Shown: one piece after another, positions 8,863-17,517 of the stretch | Numbering within the stretch: position 1 is the stretch's first letter | Layout: the number at the start of each line of letters is the position of its first letter | Source: Niabella sp. | Lineage (GTDB): Bacteria; Bacteroidota; Bacteroidia; Chitinophagales; Chitinophagaceae | Direction: 5' to 3' | Assembly: GCA_017744795.1 (NCBI GenBank) | Contig: JAGIAQ010000011.1 | Location: 1 to 64,000 of the forward strand | DNA length: 64,000 nucleotides | Made by a program: the position numbers and the translations under genes | Notes under the pieces: generated by a model | Databases searched by the model: none | What the model was told of the DNA's origin: nothing | The model's input: the letters and a program-made list of their open reading frames with translations, nothing else

Positions 8863-11800
8863 ATGGCAGACCAAATCACCGTTGGCAAATACACCTTTAG
8901 TTCCTGGTTAAGGAACGGTATTGGCGGCAACATTATTGAAACCGACAACCTGGGGCAGGGCAGCTCTTCTTTAAAAGAGCGCGCCAAAGTACCAGTAGAT
9001 ATTGCAGTGAATACAAGGGCCATTCACCAGGAGTTTTTCCTCATTGGCCCCGGCGATATCATCGGCATTAATCCGCAAATGATCGTGCGCACGGAACCGC
9101 TGAACTGGATCACTAATTTTGAACCGAATTACCTGCCCTTTATCGAATTTTATGAGGAGGATTTCCTCTGGCGCTATACGCCTGCAAAAGCCAACGGAGA
9201 CCGGCATCGCCCCTGGATGACCTTATTGGTTTTAAAAGATACCGATAACGCTGCCGACAAAGAATTTGTATTCAATCAGAACCGCGCCCCACTGGCAACA
9301 GTAGTCGTTTCCAAAGCAGAAACCCTTCCCTTAGCCGTCCAAAGCTGGGCCTGGGGCCATGTGCATATCAACGATGGGTTTACGCCGGAAGACCCGCTGG
9401 AAACTTTTCTGGAATCGGTGCATAACCTGAACGATCCGGGCAAGGATAAGATCATCTGCCGCCTCATGAGCAACCGCAAGCTGGAAGCCAATACCGGCTA
9501 CCGTGCCTTCCTGGTGCCCTCTTTTGAAACAGGACGTTTGGGCGGCCTGGGACTGGATACCAGTACTACGGATGCCCAACAGCCTTCCTGGCAGGATGGC
9601 CAGGCCAATATAGAATTTCCCGTTTACTACCATTGGTATTTCCGGACCAGCGATGATGCCGATTTTGAATCCCTGGTAAAAATACTGGAGCCGCGCCCTA
9701 TGGATAAGCGCATCGGCATCCGGGATATGGATGGTTCCAAACCGGGCTTTGGTATGACCGTTGGCACTGTGATCGGAGCAGCAGTATCCGGGGACCCGGC
9801 ACCCACAAGTATCATCGGGTTGGAAGGGGCACTGAAATCCCCGGACACTATCTCCAACCCCCAGGCTATTGATACTACACAACCTTTCTTTGGACAGTTA
9901 CAGGAGATCCTGAATTTTCCGGCCGAGCTGCAAAAAGAGACCAACAACAATGCGGACCCGGTGGTGAGCCCTCCTATCTATGGAGAGAACCATGCTATGA
10001 TCCATGAAATAGATGTTACACAACCCGGCTGGCTGCATGGCTTAAACAAAGACCCGCGCAACCGCGTGCCGGGCGGGTTTGGGGTGAGTGTGATCCAAAA
10101 GAACCAGGAAGATTTTGTAGCCCGCGCCTGGCAGCAGGTGAAGGATATTCTTGCAGCCAACCGAAAAATCCTGTTCGGTAATTTATCCATGCAGGTAACC
10201 CTGGCCATCGCCAAAAATTTTATTTCCAAACTCTCCCCCGAAAAGAATCTCTTGTTCTTTTCGTCGATCCTCAAAAAAGTAAAAGGCTCCCCCACCACCC
10301 TGCAATACCAGATCGAACAAAGCAAGATCCCTGCGGCAGCAGTGAGCACTCCTTTAAGAAGGATGTTACGACCCCGCGGCGCCTTTTTCAAAAAGCTGCA
10401 GGCCGCTGATCCCAATTTTTCCCACGGCACCCTGCTGCAAAATTTAAACAACGGCACCATCACCGCAGCGCCGCCGAAACAGGCTCCGGCAGACCTTTTC
10501 ACTGATGATACGTTTATCAATAATCTCAACACAAAAACGCCCGCCGGCATTCTTGATTTTCTTTTCAAACATCGCTTATTATTGCTCATCCTGTTGCTGC
10601 TCCTAGCTCTTTTTATGGGCCTGTTCCTGGGCGCGTGGTTAGCGGCCATTGGGTTAGCGGTTGTTGCTGTTGGGCTCTATTTCTATCTGGCCAACCATCA
10701 GCCCGATCCCGGCGAAGCCGAAATAGAAGCTCCAAAGGATGAAGCCAAATCCTTACAGGAAGCCCCGCCCAACCCGGGTTTCACCTTTATTGAAACCGAC
10801 CCGGTGGTGGTTCCGGCAACAACCGGTGGTACTACGGTAACCGCATCCGACCAGGCTACTTCGTCAGCTGCAAGTGCGGCACACTATGAGCAGGTGGCAA
10901 TGTACACTCCGGCCGCTGCCGGTGCAGATAGTCTGGAGGCGAATAATTTCCGCAAGGCCGCCATCGCATTAAATGAGCGCCTGGCCATAGTGGCGCCGGA
11001 AAAAACCTTTGTGGAATTTGATCTGCAAAATGCCTTCCAGAAACTAAACACGGCTACCGACCCCAGGTTGATCTTCCCCAAACTGATCGCATCGCATGTC
11101 AATTTCACATTCAATCCCGGGTGGTTACTGAATTGGGAACACCTGGTGCCGGCAATGGCGTATCCTGATTTTGACGATGCCATGTATAAACCGCTCAGTA
11201 ATATTTCAAGCGAACTATTGATCCCCAACCTGAAGTTAATACCACCAAACACTATTTCTTTACTGGTAACCAATCCCGCCTTTATTGAGTCCTACATGGT
11301 GGGATTAAACTACGAATTCGGGAAAGAATTGTTGTGGCGCGAATACCCTACAGATGAGCGGGGAAGCTATTTCCGCCAGTTTTGGGATGTAAAAGGCGTC
11401 ATCAATCAGAAACCGGGAGATGCTGCCAATGCAACGGTTGAAGCGCACAGAGACATTACGCCTATCGATACCTGGTACAGCTCCTCCCTGTTGGGCCAGC
11501 ATAATAAATCGAACCCAACCGGCGCTAAAAAAGTGGTATTGGTGATCAAAGGCGAGTTATTCAAAAAATACCCGAATACCATTGTGTACGCGCAAAAAGC
11601 GCATCCAAATCCGGATACTGCTACCGGCCCGGCTGCTGTAATCAAAGAGCCAAAAACATCAGATGACATGAATGCCGAAATTCAGTTCCCGCTGTTCACG
11701 GCGGACGTAGACCCGGACATTAAATTCTTTGGCTTTGACCTCACCGTTAACCAGGCCAAAGGCGATGACAATCCCAAAACCGATAAAGATGACTGGGGGT

Positions 11801-12111
11801 ACTATTTTGTGATCCAGCAGGTGCCGGGTGAACCGCGGTTTGGAATGGAGATCGACAATACAAAACAAACCGGACAAGCCCTTACATGGAACGATCTGGC
11901 CTGGACGAATTGTACGCTATCGCACGGGTTTATTAATGTATCCAATACGCCCACCCTATCGGGTTTGCCTTCCAATTCCAATAACAATACCCGCGACGGG
12001 TTGGATCAATGGGGGCAAAATGCCGCCCTCTTCGCTAATATTTTTTACAGAAGGCCCTACATGATGGCCGTGCACGCAAAAGACATGCTTGATAAACTGG
12101 CCGTAAATTAA
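8863..12111 (+). CDS. Uncharacterised 1082-aa protein with a mid-protein transmembrane hairpin (operon gene B)
   Basis: Starts 1 nt after gene A's stop. Motif blocks NYLPFIEFYEEDFLWRYTPA, YYHWYFRTSDDADFESLVKILEPRPMDKRIGIRDMD, NYEFGKELLWREYPTDERGSYFRQFWD. Hydrophobic stretch LLLLILLLLLALFMGLFLGAWLAAIGLAVVAVGLYFYLA. Confidence 0.8.
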   Translation: MADQITVGKYTFSSWLRNGIGGNIIETDNLGQGSSSLKERAKVPVDIAVNTRAIHQEFFLIGPGDIIGINPQMIVRTEPLNWITNFEPNYLPFIEFYEEDFLWRYTPAKANGDRHRPWMTLLVLKDTDNAADKEFVFNQNRAPLATVVVSKAETLPLAVQSWAWGHVHINDGFTPEDPLETFLESVHNLNDPGKDKIICRLMSNRKLEANTGYRAFLVPSFETGRLGGLGLDTSTTDAQQPSWQDGQANIEFPVYYHWYFRTSDDADFESLVKILEPRPMDKRIGIRDMDGSKPGFGMTVGTVIGAAVSGDPAPTSIIGLEGALKSPDTISNPQAIDTTQPFFGQLQEILNFPAELQKETNNNADPVVSPPIYGENHAMIHEIDVTQPGWLHGLNKDPRNRVPGGFGVSVIQKNQEDFVARAWQQVKDILAANRKILFGNLSMQVTLAIAKNFISKLSPEKNLLFFSSILKKVKGSPTTLQYQIEQSKIPAAAVSTPLRRMLRPRGAFFKKLQAADPNFSHGTLLQNLNNGTITAAPPKQAPADLFTDDTFINNLNTKTPAGILDFLFKHRLLLLILLLLLALFMGLFLGAWLAAIGLAVVAVGLYFYLANHQPDPGEAEIEAPKDEAKSLQEAPPNPGFTFIETDPVVVPATTGGTTVTASDQATSSAASAAHYEQVAMYTPAAAGADSLEANNFRKAAIALNERLAIVAPEKTFVEFDLQNAFQKLNTATDPRLIFPKLIASHVNFTFNPGWLLNWEHLVPAMAYPDFDDAMYKPLSNISSELLIPNLKLIPPNTISLLVTNPAFIESYMVGLNYEFGKELLWREYPTDERGSYFRQFWDVKGVINQKPGDAANATVEAHRDITPIDTWYSSSLLGQHNKSNPTGAKKVVLVIKGELFKKYPNTIVYAQKAHPNPDTATGPAAVIKEPKTSDDMNAEIQFPLFTADVDPDIKFFGFDLTVNQAKGDDNPKTDKDDWGYYFVIQQVPGEPRFGMEIDNTKQTGQALTWNDLAWTNCTLSHGFINVSNTPTLSGLPSNSNNNTRDGLDQWGQNAALFANIFYRRPYMMAVHAKDMLDKLAVN

Positions 12112-12117
12112 TTGAAC

Positions 12118-15100
12118 ATGAGCTATTCAGATACCATCCAACAAATCAGAAACGCCCGCACCGACAGGGATACGGCCAAAGAGCAATTGTACGCGCTCCA
12201 GATGCAGTACCAGCAATTGCTGAAGCAACAGCGCGCCGCAACCAATGGAAACATTATCCAGGATGCACAACTATCTGCAACTATTGATCAATTAAGGCAA
12301 CAAATTGCCGCGCTCAGCAGCCAGCTGAATACTGTGGAAGCGCAACTCAACGCCAATGATCAGCAAAAAGCACAACTGCTGAATGTACAGCAATACCTGC
12401 AGCAGGTGCAGGATGAGATCAGCACCCTGCAAAACAAAATTGACGGCATCAACAACGAGCTGCAAAACGGAGACCTGACCGATGTACAAAAACAGGAGCT
12501 GGCCATTCAACGGGATGCCCTGCAGCAGCAGGTAACATTACTGAAGCAAAAGGCAGCAGCACTGCAGCAATCGATAACAAGCATCCGGAACGGTTTATTA
12601 CCGCAACAGGATGAGGCCCGGCTGCGGGGGCTTCAAAGTAGTTTAACCGCGCAAATAAATGAATTGCAAACCGCGTTGAACGCTGCCGTAGCGCGGGGCA
12701 CCCAACAAGCGCCGGATCAGAAAGAACAGCTTGCCGGTCTGGAAGCGCAGATCGGCAAACTGAATGAAACCGTTAAAGGCAAAACCGGCACTGTTTCTTC
12801 AGTGATTGGCCAGTTGCTGCACCAAAACCCGCAACAGCTGATCGAGAGCTGGAATGATACTATTCCCATCCTGCTGCAGCCAGTACGTATGGAAACAAAA
12901 TTCAGCCAGAATGAGCTGTGGGTGCGGATTTACCCGGATGATATCGCCATTGTTACGCATGAAAAAATGCTGATGCTGGATGAGATCACTTATGGCATTA
13001 CCCACTGGAAAGAGATCTGGAATGCCAAAGACGACGCAGATAAAAAACAGGCCGTATGGAAAGTGATCACCGACAGTTACGGCCTAAACCGTTCTGCCTG
13101 GATCGTATTGCAGACCAAGCCTTCCAACTGGGCCAATGCTGCTACTCTCGCTTCGGCCGACGACCTTATATTTCCAACTTTCGATACAACGAAACCGGAT
13201 AGCTGGACGCAGGCGGCACATACCAAGGTAATGCCCGACCGGTTTGTGCTGCTCTGTTACCGCGGCGGTATTTTGGTGCATACTCAATTAGGCAACCCGA
13301 TAGACGACATTATCATTGCCGGCCCGGCGCCGGTCACAGGCGTTACGGATACTTCCATCAGCCGTGATGCCACAACAGGAGAAATTACCTATAGCGATGA
13401 CTTTATCTGGATCAAAGATTTTGATAATGCTGTTGGAAAAGGAATGGGCTTTAAAGTACCGCTGGATCAAACAAGCGCCGTGAATGGCTTTGATGAAGTA
13501 CTGGCCGTAGGCCTGAAGCTTTCCGCCGATGAAACAGACGGACAACAATTACTGGAAGAGTTACTGACCAATCACCGCTATGGGCAGGAAGGATTGAGTT
13601 TGATACAACAGGGAACACCCACCAACAATACAGATGACAGCTCCTCCGGTTATAGCCAGAAACAAACCATTGACGATATTGCGGGCTTTATCGAAAAAGA
13701 CCAGCGCTTATTTACACCGGCCAATAACTGGCAGGAAGCTACAGATGGGCAACGGTTAGCCGATTATCTTGGAATCAGTTATGAGTTGCTGCAAACCACT
13801 CAAAATAGCCAGTTGACCGACCACATGGAGGCCTTAGCCGCCAACAACGCTTTATACGCAGGCACATTGGGCTACTATATGCACAATATGCTGCAGGAAG
13901 TTTTAAGCGATGCCGGCATGCTGAATCTCCGAAACCACTTTACCAGTTTGGTCACTGGCCGCGGGCCACTGGCCTCCATCAAAGTGGGCAGTCAGCCCTA
14001 TGGCATTATTGTAACCAGCGATTTTTCAAACTGGAATTATCCGCAGCGCCCGGTCAATACGGAATTTGTTGTTGCCAACACCAGTCAGGATGCGTTCTAC
14101 CGGCTATTATACAATCTATTGGGGCGTTTGCAAACCCTGTGGCAAAGCTATGTTCCCAAACTGGCCACTATCAGCTCAACCGGCGATGCAGATGCCAACC
14201 TGCTCCAGGTATTGGGACTTAATCCCACCTCGGTAGATTTTTATCAGCGTATTGCTTTCAGCATGGACTATTTGCAGAACCTGGCCAATTTTAAGAACGG
14301 CGGCAAATATGCCCAGGATATTCTAAATGCACAACGGGAACGTTCTGATGTAATTGCCTTTCTAAAATCGTTGGGCTACCAGGACAAAGATGGCTCCGGA
14401 AAGCAAAAACCCTTTCCGTTATTGACCCAGCTTGTCTTTCAGCATTATCAAACAAGGTTAGATAATCTGAACCTGGTGGACGGTCCGGCATTATCAGAAA
14501 CAGATGGCATTGCGCCCTATGATAAAACAACGGGGGAAAATTATATGGACTGGCTGTTGAAAAACGCCACCAACACAACCGCATTACAACAGGTTGACTT
14601 CGGCGGAAACCCGCGTCCTACGTCAACCCTGTTTATGCTGCTGCTTTATGCACAGTTGCATGAAGCCAGTCAAAGTATTTACCAATACCTCTTGCAATAC
14701 AATATTGTCGCCAAAGAAATTGTACAGTCCCGCAAATTTATGAACATCAGCAGCAGTCCTTCCATTACGCACTGGGAAGTATTCGATGCGCCCGTTAATA
14801 AAATTGTTACAGATCCTTCTGTAACAGAAGCCCGTCCGTTGCTGCAATATATTTTTTCGTTATTACCCACCAATGTTAACCTGGTTCAGAATCTCGCAGC
14901 GCACCAATGGGGGTTAAACATCCTGAAAAGCCTGCCCGGTGCCCGTTTGGAGCGTTTATTAGTGGAGCACCTCGACACCCTGAGCTATCGCCTGGATGCC
15001 TGGGAAACTTCTTTATTCGATCAGCGCCTGCAGGCGCAACGAAACATTGCAGTCAATAAAAACAGTGATGGCAATAATAACATCCAGCGAAACACCGGAA

Positions 15101-17517
15101 TTTACATGGGCGCCTATGGTTATCTTGAAAAAGTGAAGCCAGGCAATAAACGCACCCGGGTGCGTGAAGAAATTTTGCCACGCTCCTTATGGACCCAGCA
15201 AAATAATTTATATACGGAAGCCGGCAACGGCGGCTATGTGCAGGCGCCCACGCTGAATCATGCAACGGCCGCAGCTATTTTGCGGAATGGCTTCCTGACA
15301 CATGCCAACCCCGCAGAAAAGGAACTGCTTACCGTAAACCTGTCTTCAGAAAGAGTACGCCGCGCCAAAGGATTGTTAGAGGGCATTCAAAACGGACAAA
15401 CACTGGAAGCATTATTGGGGTATCAGTTTGAACGCGGGCTGCACGACTGGACCACCCGCCCCGTAAACCCCGTGATCCTGGATATGCTTATCCCGGCTTT
15501 CCGGGATCAATTTCCGATCACAAAAACAAAAGTGCCTCAAAACGGCAATGTAACCGGCCCCGAGGAAACCATCAAAGATTACAGCGTTGTAAACGGATTA
15601 GCGTTAGCAAACATCACTGTGGATTTCCCCTATGGCATCGCAGTACCGGTGGCCTTGAGCAATGATCAGATCAATGCCGTAAAAGAGGAAAAGAAAGGCA
15701 TTGAAGATACACTGGACGCTATGCGGGATCTGCTCACTGCGGAAAGCGCTTACCAGTTAGCCCTCGGAAATTTTGACCGGGCTGCGGCGGTGATGCAGGC
15801 GATATCCGGAGCTTCCATCAGCCCGGAACCAGAGATCATTGGCTCCTCACGTGGCACAGACCTGAGTTTCACCAATAAAGTAGTGGTGCATTTTGATAAT
15901 ACCACGTCACTGCCCGCTCCCTGGGCGGCCATCCCGCTTACACAACGGGCATTAACGGAACCCGGACTGAACAGTTGGCTAACGGGCCTTCTGGGCGACC
16001 CCACTACCATCAAATGTGCAGTAGCAGCGGTGGACAGCGATGGGAATATTTTGAAAAGACCAGACAATTCGCCCATTGCCGGCATTATTTCTTTAGACCA
16101 GCTGGCGATACAGGCCATCGACCTTGTGTATCTGACCCAGACGAAGCAAGAAGCTTCCGGCACCTCGGAACTGGAAACCCGCATCCGGTACCGGTTTGCC
16201 CAGGACAACCAACTCACCGATGGTACCATTATAAAAATAACCTTTACGGATAGCGGCACTGCGGATCTTTCCACCCGCTCGTTTGCAGAAATATTGCCAC
16301 TGGCCAGCTATTTAAAACAAATAGTGTCGGCCGCCAGCGCCCTTGCTGCAAAAGAGTATGAACCGGCATCCAAAACACTTACGAATGCACCCGGCGATAA
16401 TGCCAATAACATTCAGTGGGCGGAACTGCAAAACCGGGCCGCAAACCTTTATACCAATTACCAGTCTTTGTCAGCCCAATTAAATTCGGCGCTTACTGAC
16501 GTGACGGCATTGAATACAGCAGCAGCCATTGAGCAACTGAGAAATACATTGGTACGTATTGCCAATGCCGGCTTCGCCTTTGCCTTCCCGCATTCCTGTT
16601 TTGGCGACGAGGCGGATCAGGCTTCCACTTTAGTAGCACAGGGAAACGGTATCCTGGCACAATTCTCAAAATTATTTGACGCCTATAATTCCAACCTGGC
16701 CACCGTTAACAAACCCGCCACTACCATTGATCAAAAAGTGCCATTGCTGACGGCGATGATCCGTTCTTTCCTGGGCGATGCATTTAAGGTAATGCCTGTC
16801 TTTAACTTCAATAATATTGCAGACGTTACCAAGGCAGCCGATCCTGCAAGCCGCGCACAATTACGGCAATTCATCAACGGCAAATACCCGGGCGCCCTGC
16901 CGGTTGACGAATGGCTGCACGGCACTTCATTGGTAAGACCAGCGCTGCACAAACTGGAAATGGTGCGGCTGCTGAACGATACATTAAACGGAGGAAATAT
17001 GGAATTATCGCCCCTGCAGTTGCCCTACCGGGATAATGATACCTGGCTGGCAACCGAGTATCCTGACGACACTTCCATATTGCAGGACACCTTCTCCGTT
17101 GTACAACTCAATTTCGATGCCTTTAATCCAACCGGGAACCAGTGCGGGTTGCTGATCGATGCCTGGACGGAAACCATTCCTAATAAAGAGGAAGTAACCG
17201 GTATTGCCTTCAACTACAATCAGCCCAACACCGTGCCGCCACAGGCTTTGCTGCTGGCCGTTACCCCGCAGCAAACCGGCAGCTGGAAATGGGATCACCT
17301 GGTCAATACCATACTAGACACTTTTGCCCGGGCCAAAAGACGCGCGGTTGAGCCGGACCATATTGATACCATGAGCACCATCAGTACCTTATTGCCCGCA
17401 CTGATCACCGAGTTCAGCACCAGTCCCTTCGGAATCTCGCTGGACCAGGCGATTAATATTAAATTCATAGCCAAGGCCGCATATAATATAAACATGCTTA
17501 ATCCTGTTCAACCATGA
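12118..17517 (+). CDS. Uncharacterised ~1799-aa protein with N-terminal coiled coil (operon gene C)
   Basis: ATG at 12118 (ORF track uses TTG 12112). About 220 aa of Gln-rich heptad-like sequence, then motif blocks GRGPLASIKVGSQPYGIIVTS, EHLDTLSYRLDAWETSLFDQRLQAQR, GIYMGAYGYLEKVKPG, SSERVRRAKGLLEGIQNGQTLEALLGYQFERGLHD. Confidence 0.8.
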   Translation: MSYSDTIQQIRNARTDRDTAKEQLYALQMQYQQLLKQQRAATNGNIIQDAQLSATIDQLRQQIAALSSQLNTVEAQLNANDQQKAQLLNVQQYLQQVQDEISTLQNKIDGINNELQNGDLTDVQKQELAIQRDALQQQVTLLKQKAAALQQSITSIRNGLLPQQDEARLRGLQSSLTAQINELQTALNAAVARGTQQAPDQKEQLAGLEAQIGKLNETVKGKTGTVSSVIGQLLHQNPQQLIESWNDTIPILLQPVRMETKFSQNELWVRIYPDDIAIVTHEKMLMLDEITYGITHWKEIWNAKDDADKKQAVWKVITDSYGLNRSAWIVLQTKPSNWANAATLASADDLIFPTFDTTKPDSWTQAAHTKVMPDRFVLLCYRGGILVHTQLGNPIDDIIIAGPAPVTGVTDTSISRDATTGEITYSDDFIWIKDFDNAVGKGMGFKVPLDQTSAVNGFDEVLAVGLKLSADETDGQQLLEELLTNHRYGQEGLSLIQQGTPTNNTDDSSSGYSQKQTIDDIAGFIEKDQRLFTPANNWQEATDGQRLADYLGISYELLQTTQNSQLTDHMEALAANNALYAGTLGYYMHNMLQEVLSDAGMLNLRNHFTSLVTGRGPLASIKVGSQPYGIIVTSDFSNWNYPQRPVNTEFVVANTSQDAFYRLLYNLLGRLQTLWQSYVPKLATISSTGDADANLLQVLGLNPTSVDFYQRIAFSMDYLQNLANFKNGGKYAQDILNAQRERSDVIAFLKSLGYQDKDGSGKQKPFPLLTQLVFQHYQTRLDNLNLVDGPALSETDGIAPYDKTTGENYMDWLLKNATNTTALQQVDFGGNPRPTSTLFMLLLYAQLHEASQSIYQYLLQYNIVAKEIVQSRKFMNISSSPSITHWEVFDAPVNKIVTDPSVTEARPLLQYIFSLLPTNVNLVQNLAAHQWGLNILKSLPGARLERLLVEHLDTLSYRLDAWETSLFDQRLQAQRNIAVNKNSDGNNNIQRNTGIYMGAYGYLEKVKPGNKRTRVREEILPRSLWTQQNNLYTEAGNGGYVQAPTLNHATAAAILRNGFLTHANPAEKELLTVNLSSERVRRAKGLLEGIQNGQTLEALLGYQFERGLHDWTTRPVNPVILDMLIPAFRDQFPITKTKVPQNGNVTGPEETIKDYSVVNGLALANITVDFPYGIAVPVALSNDQINAVKEEKKGIEDTLDAMRDLLTAESAYQLALGNFDRAAAVMQAISGASISPEPEIIGSSRGTDLSFTNKVVVHFDNTTSLPAPWAAIPLTQRALTEPGLNSWLTGLLGDPTTIKCAVAAVDSDGNILKRPDNSPIAGIISLDQLAIQAIDLVYLTQTKQEASGTSELETRIRYRFAQDNQLTDGTIIKITFTDSGTADLSTRSFAEILPLASYLKQIVSAASALAAKEYEPASKTLTNAPGDNANNIQWAELQNRAANLYTNYQSLSAQLNSALTDVTALNTAAAIEQLRNTLVRIANAGFAFAFPHSCFGDEADQASTLVAQGNGILAQFSKLFDAYNSNLATVNKPATTIDQKVPLLTAMIRSFLGDAFKVMPVFNFNNIADVTKAADPASRAQLRQFINGKYPGALPVDEWLHGTSLVRPALHKLEMVRLLNDTLNGGNMELSPLQLPYRDNDTWLATEYPDDTSILQDTFSVVQLNFDAFNPTGNQCGLLIDAWTETIPNKEEVTGIAFNYNQPNTVPPQALLLAVTPQQTGSWKWDHLVNTILDTFARAKRRAVEPDHIDTMSTISTLLPALITEFSTSPFGISLDQAINIKFIAKAAYNINMLNPVQP

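Noticed and set aside
9978-10649. 223-aa - strand ORF inside giant-operon gene B
   Set aside because: Antisense to a coding gene with strong motif content; no domain signature of its own.
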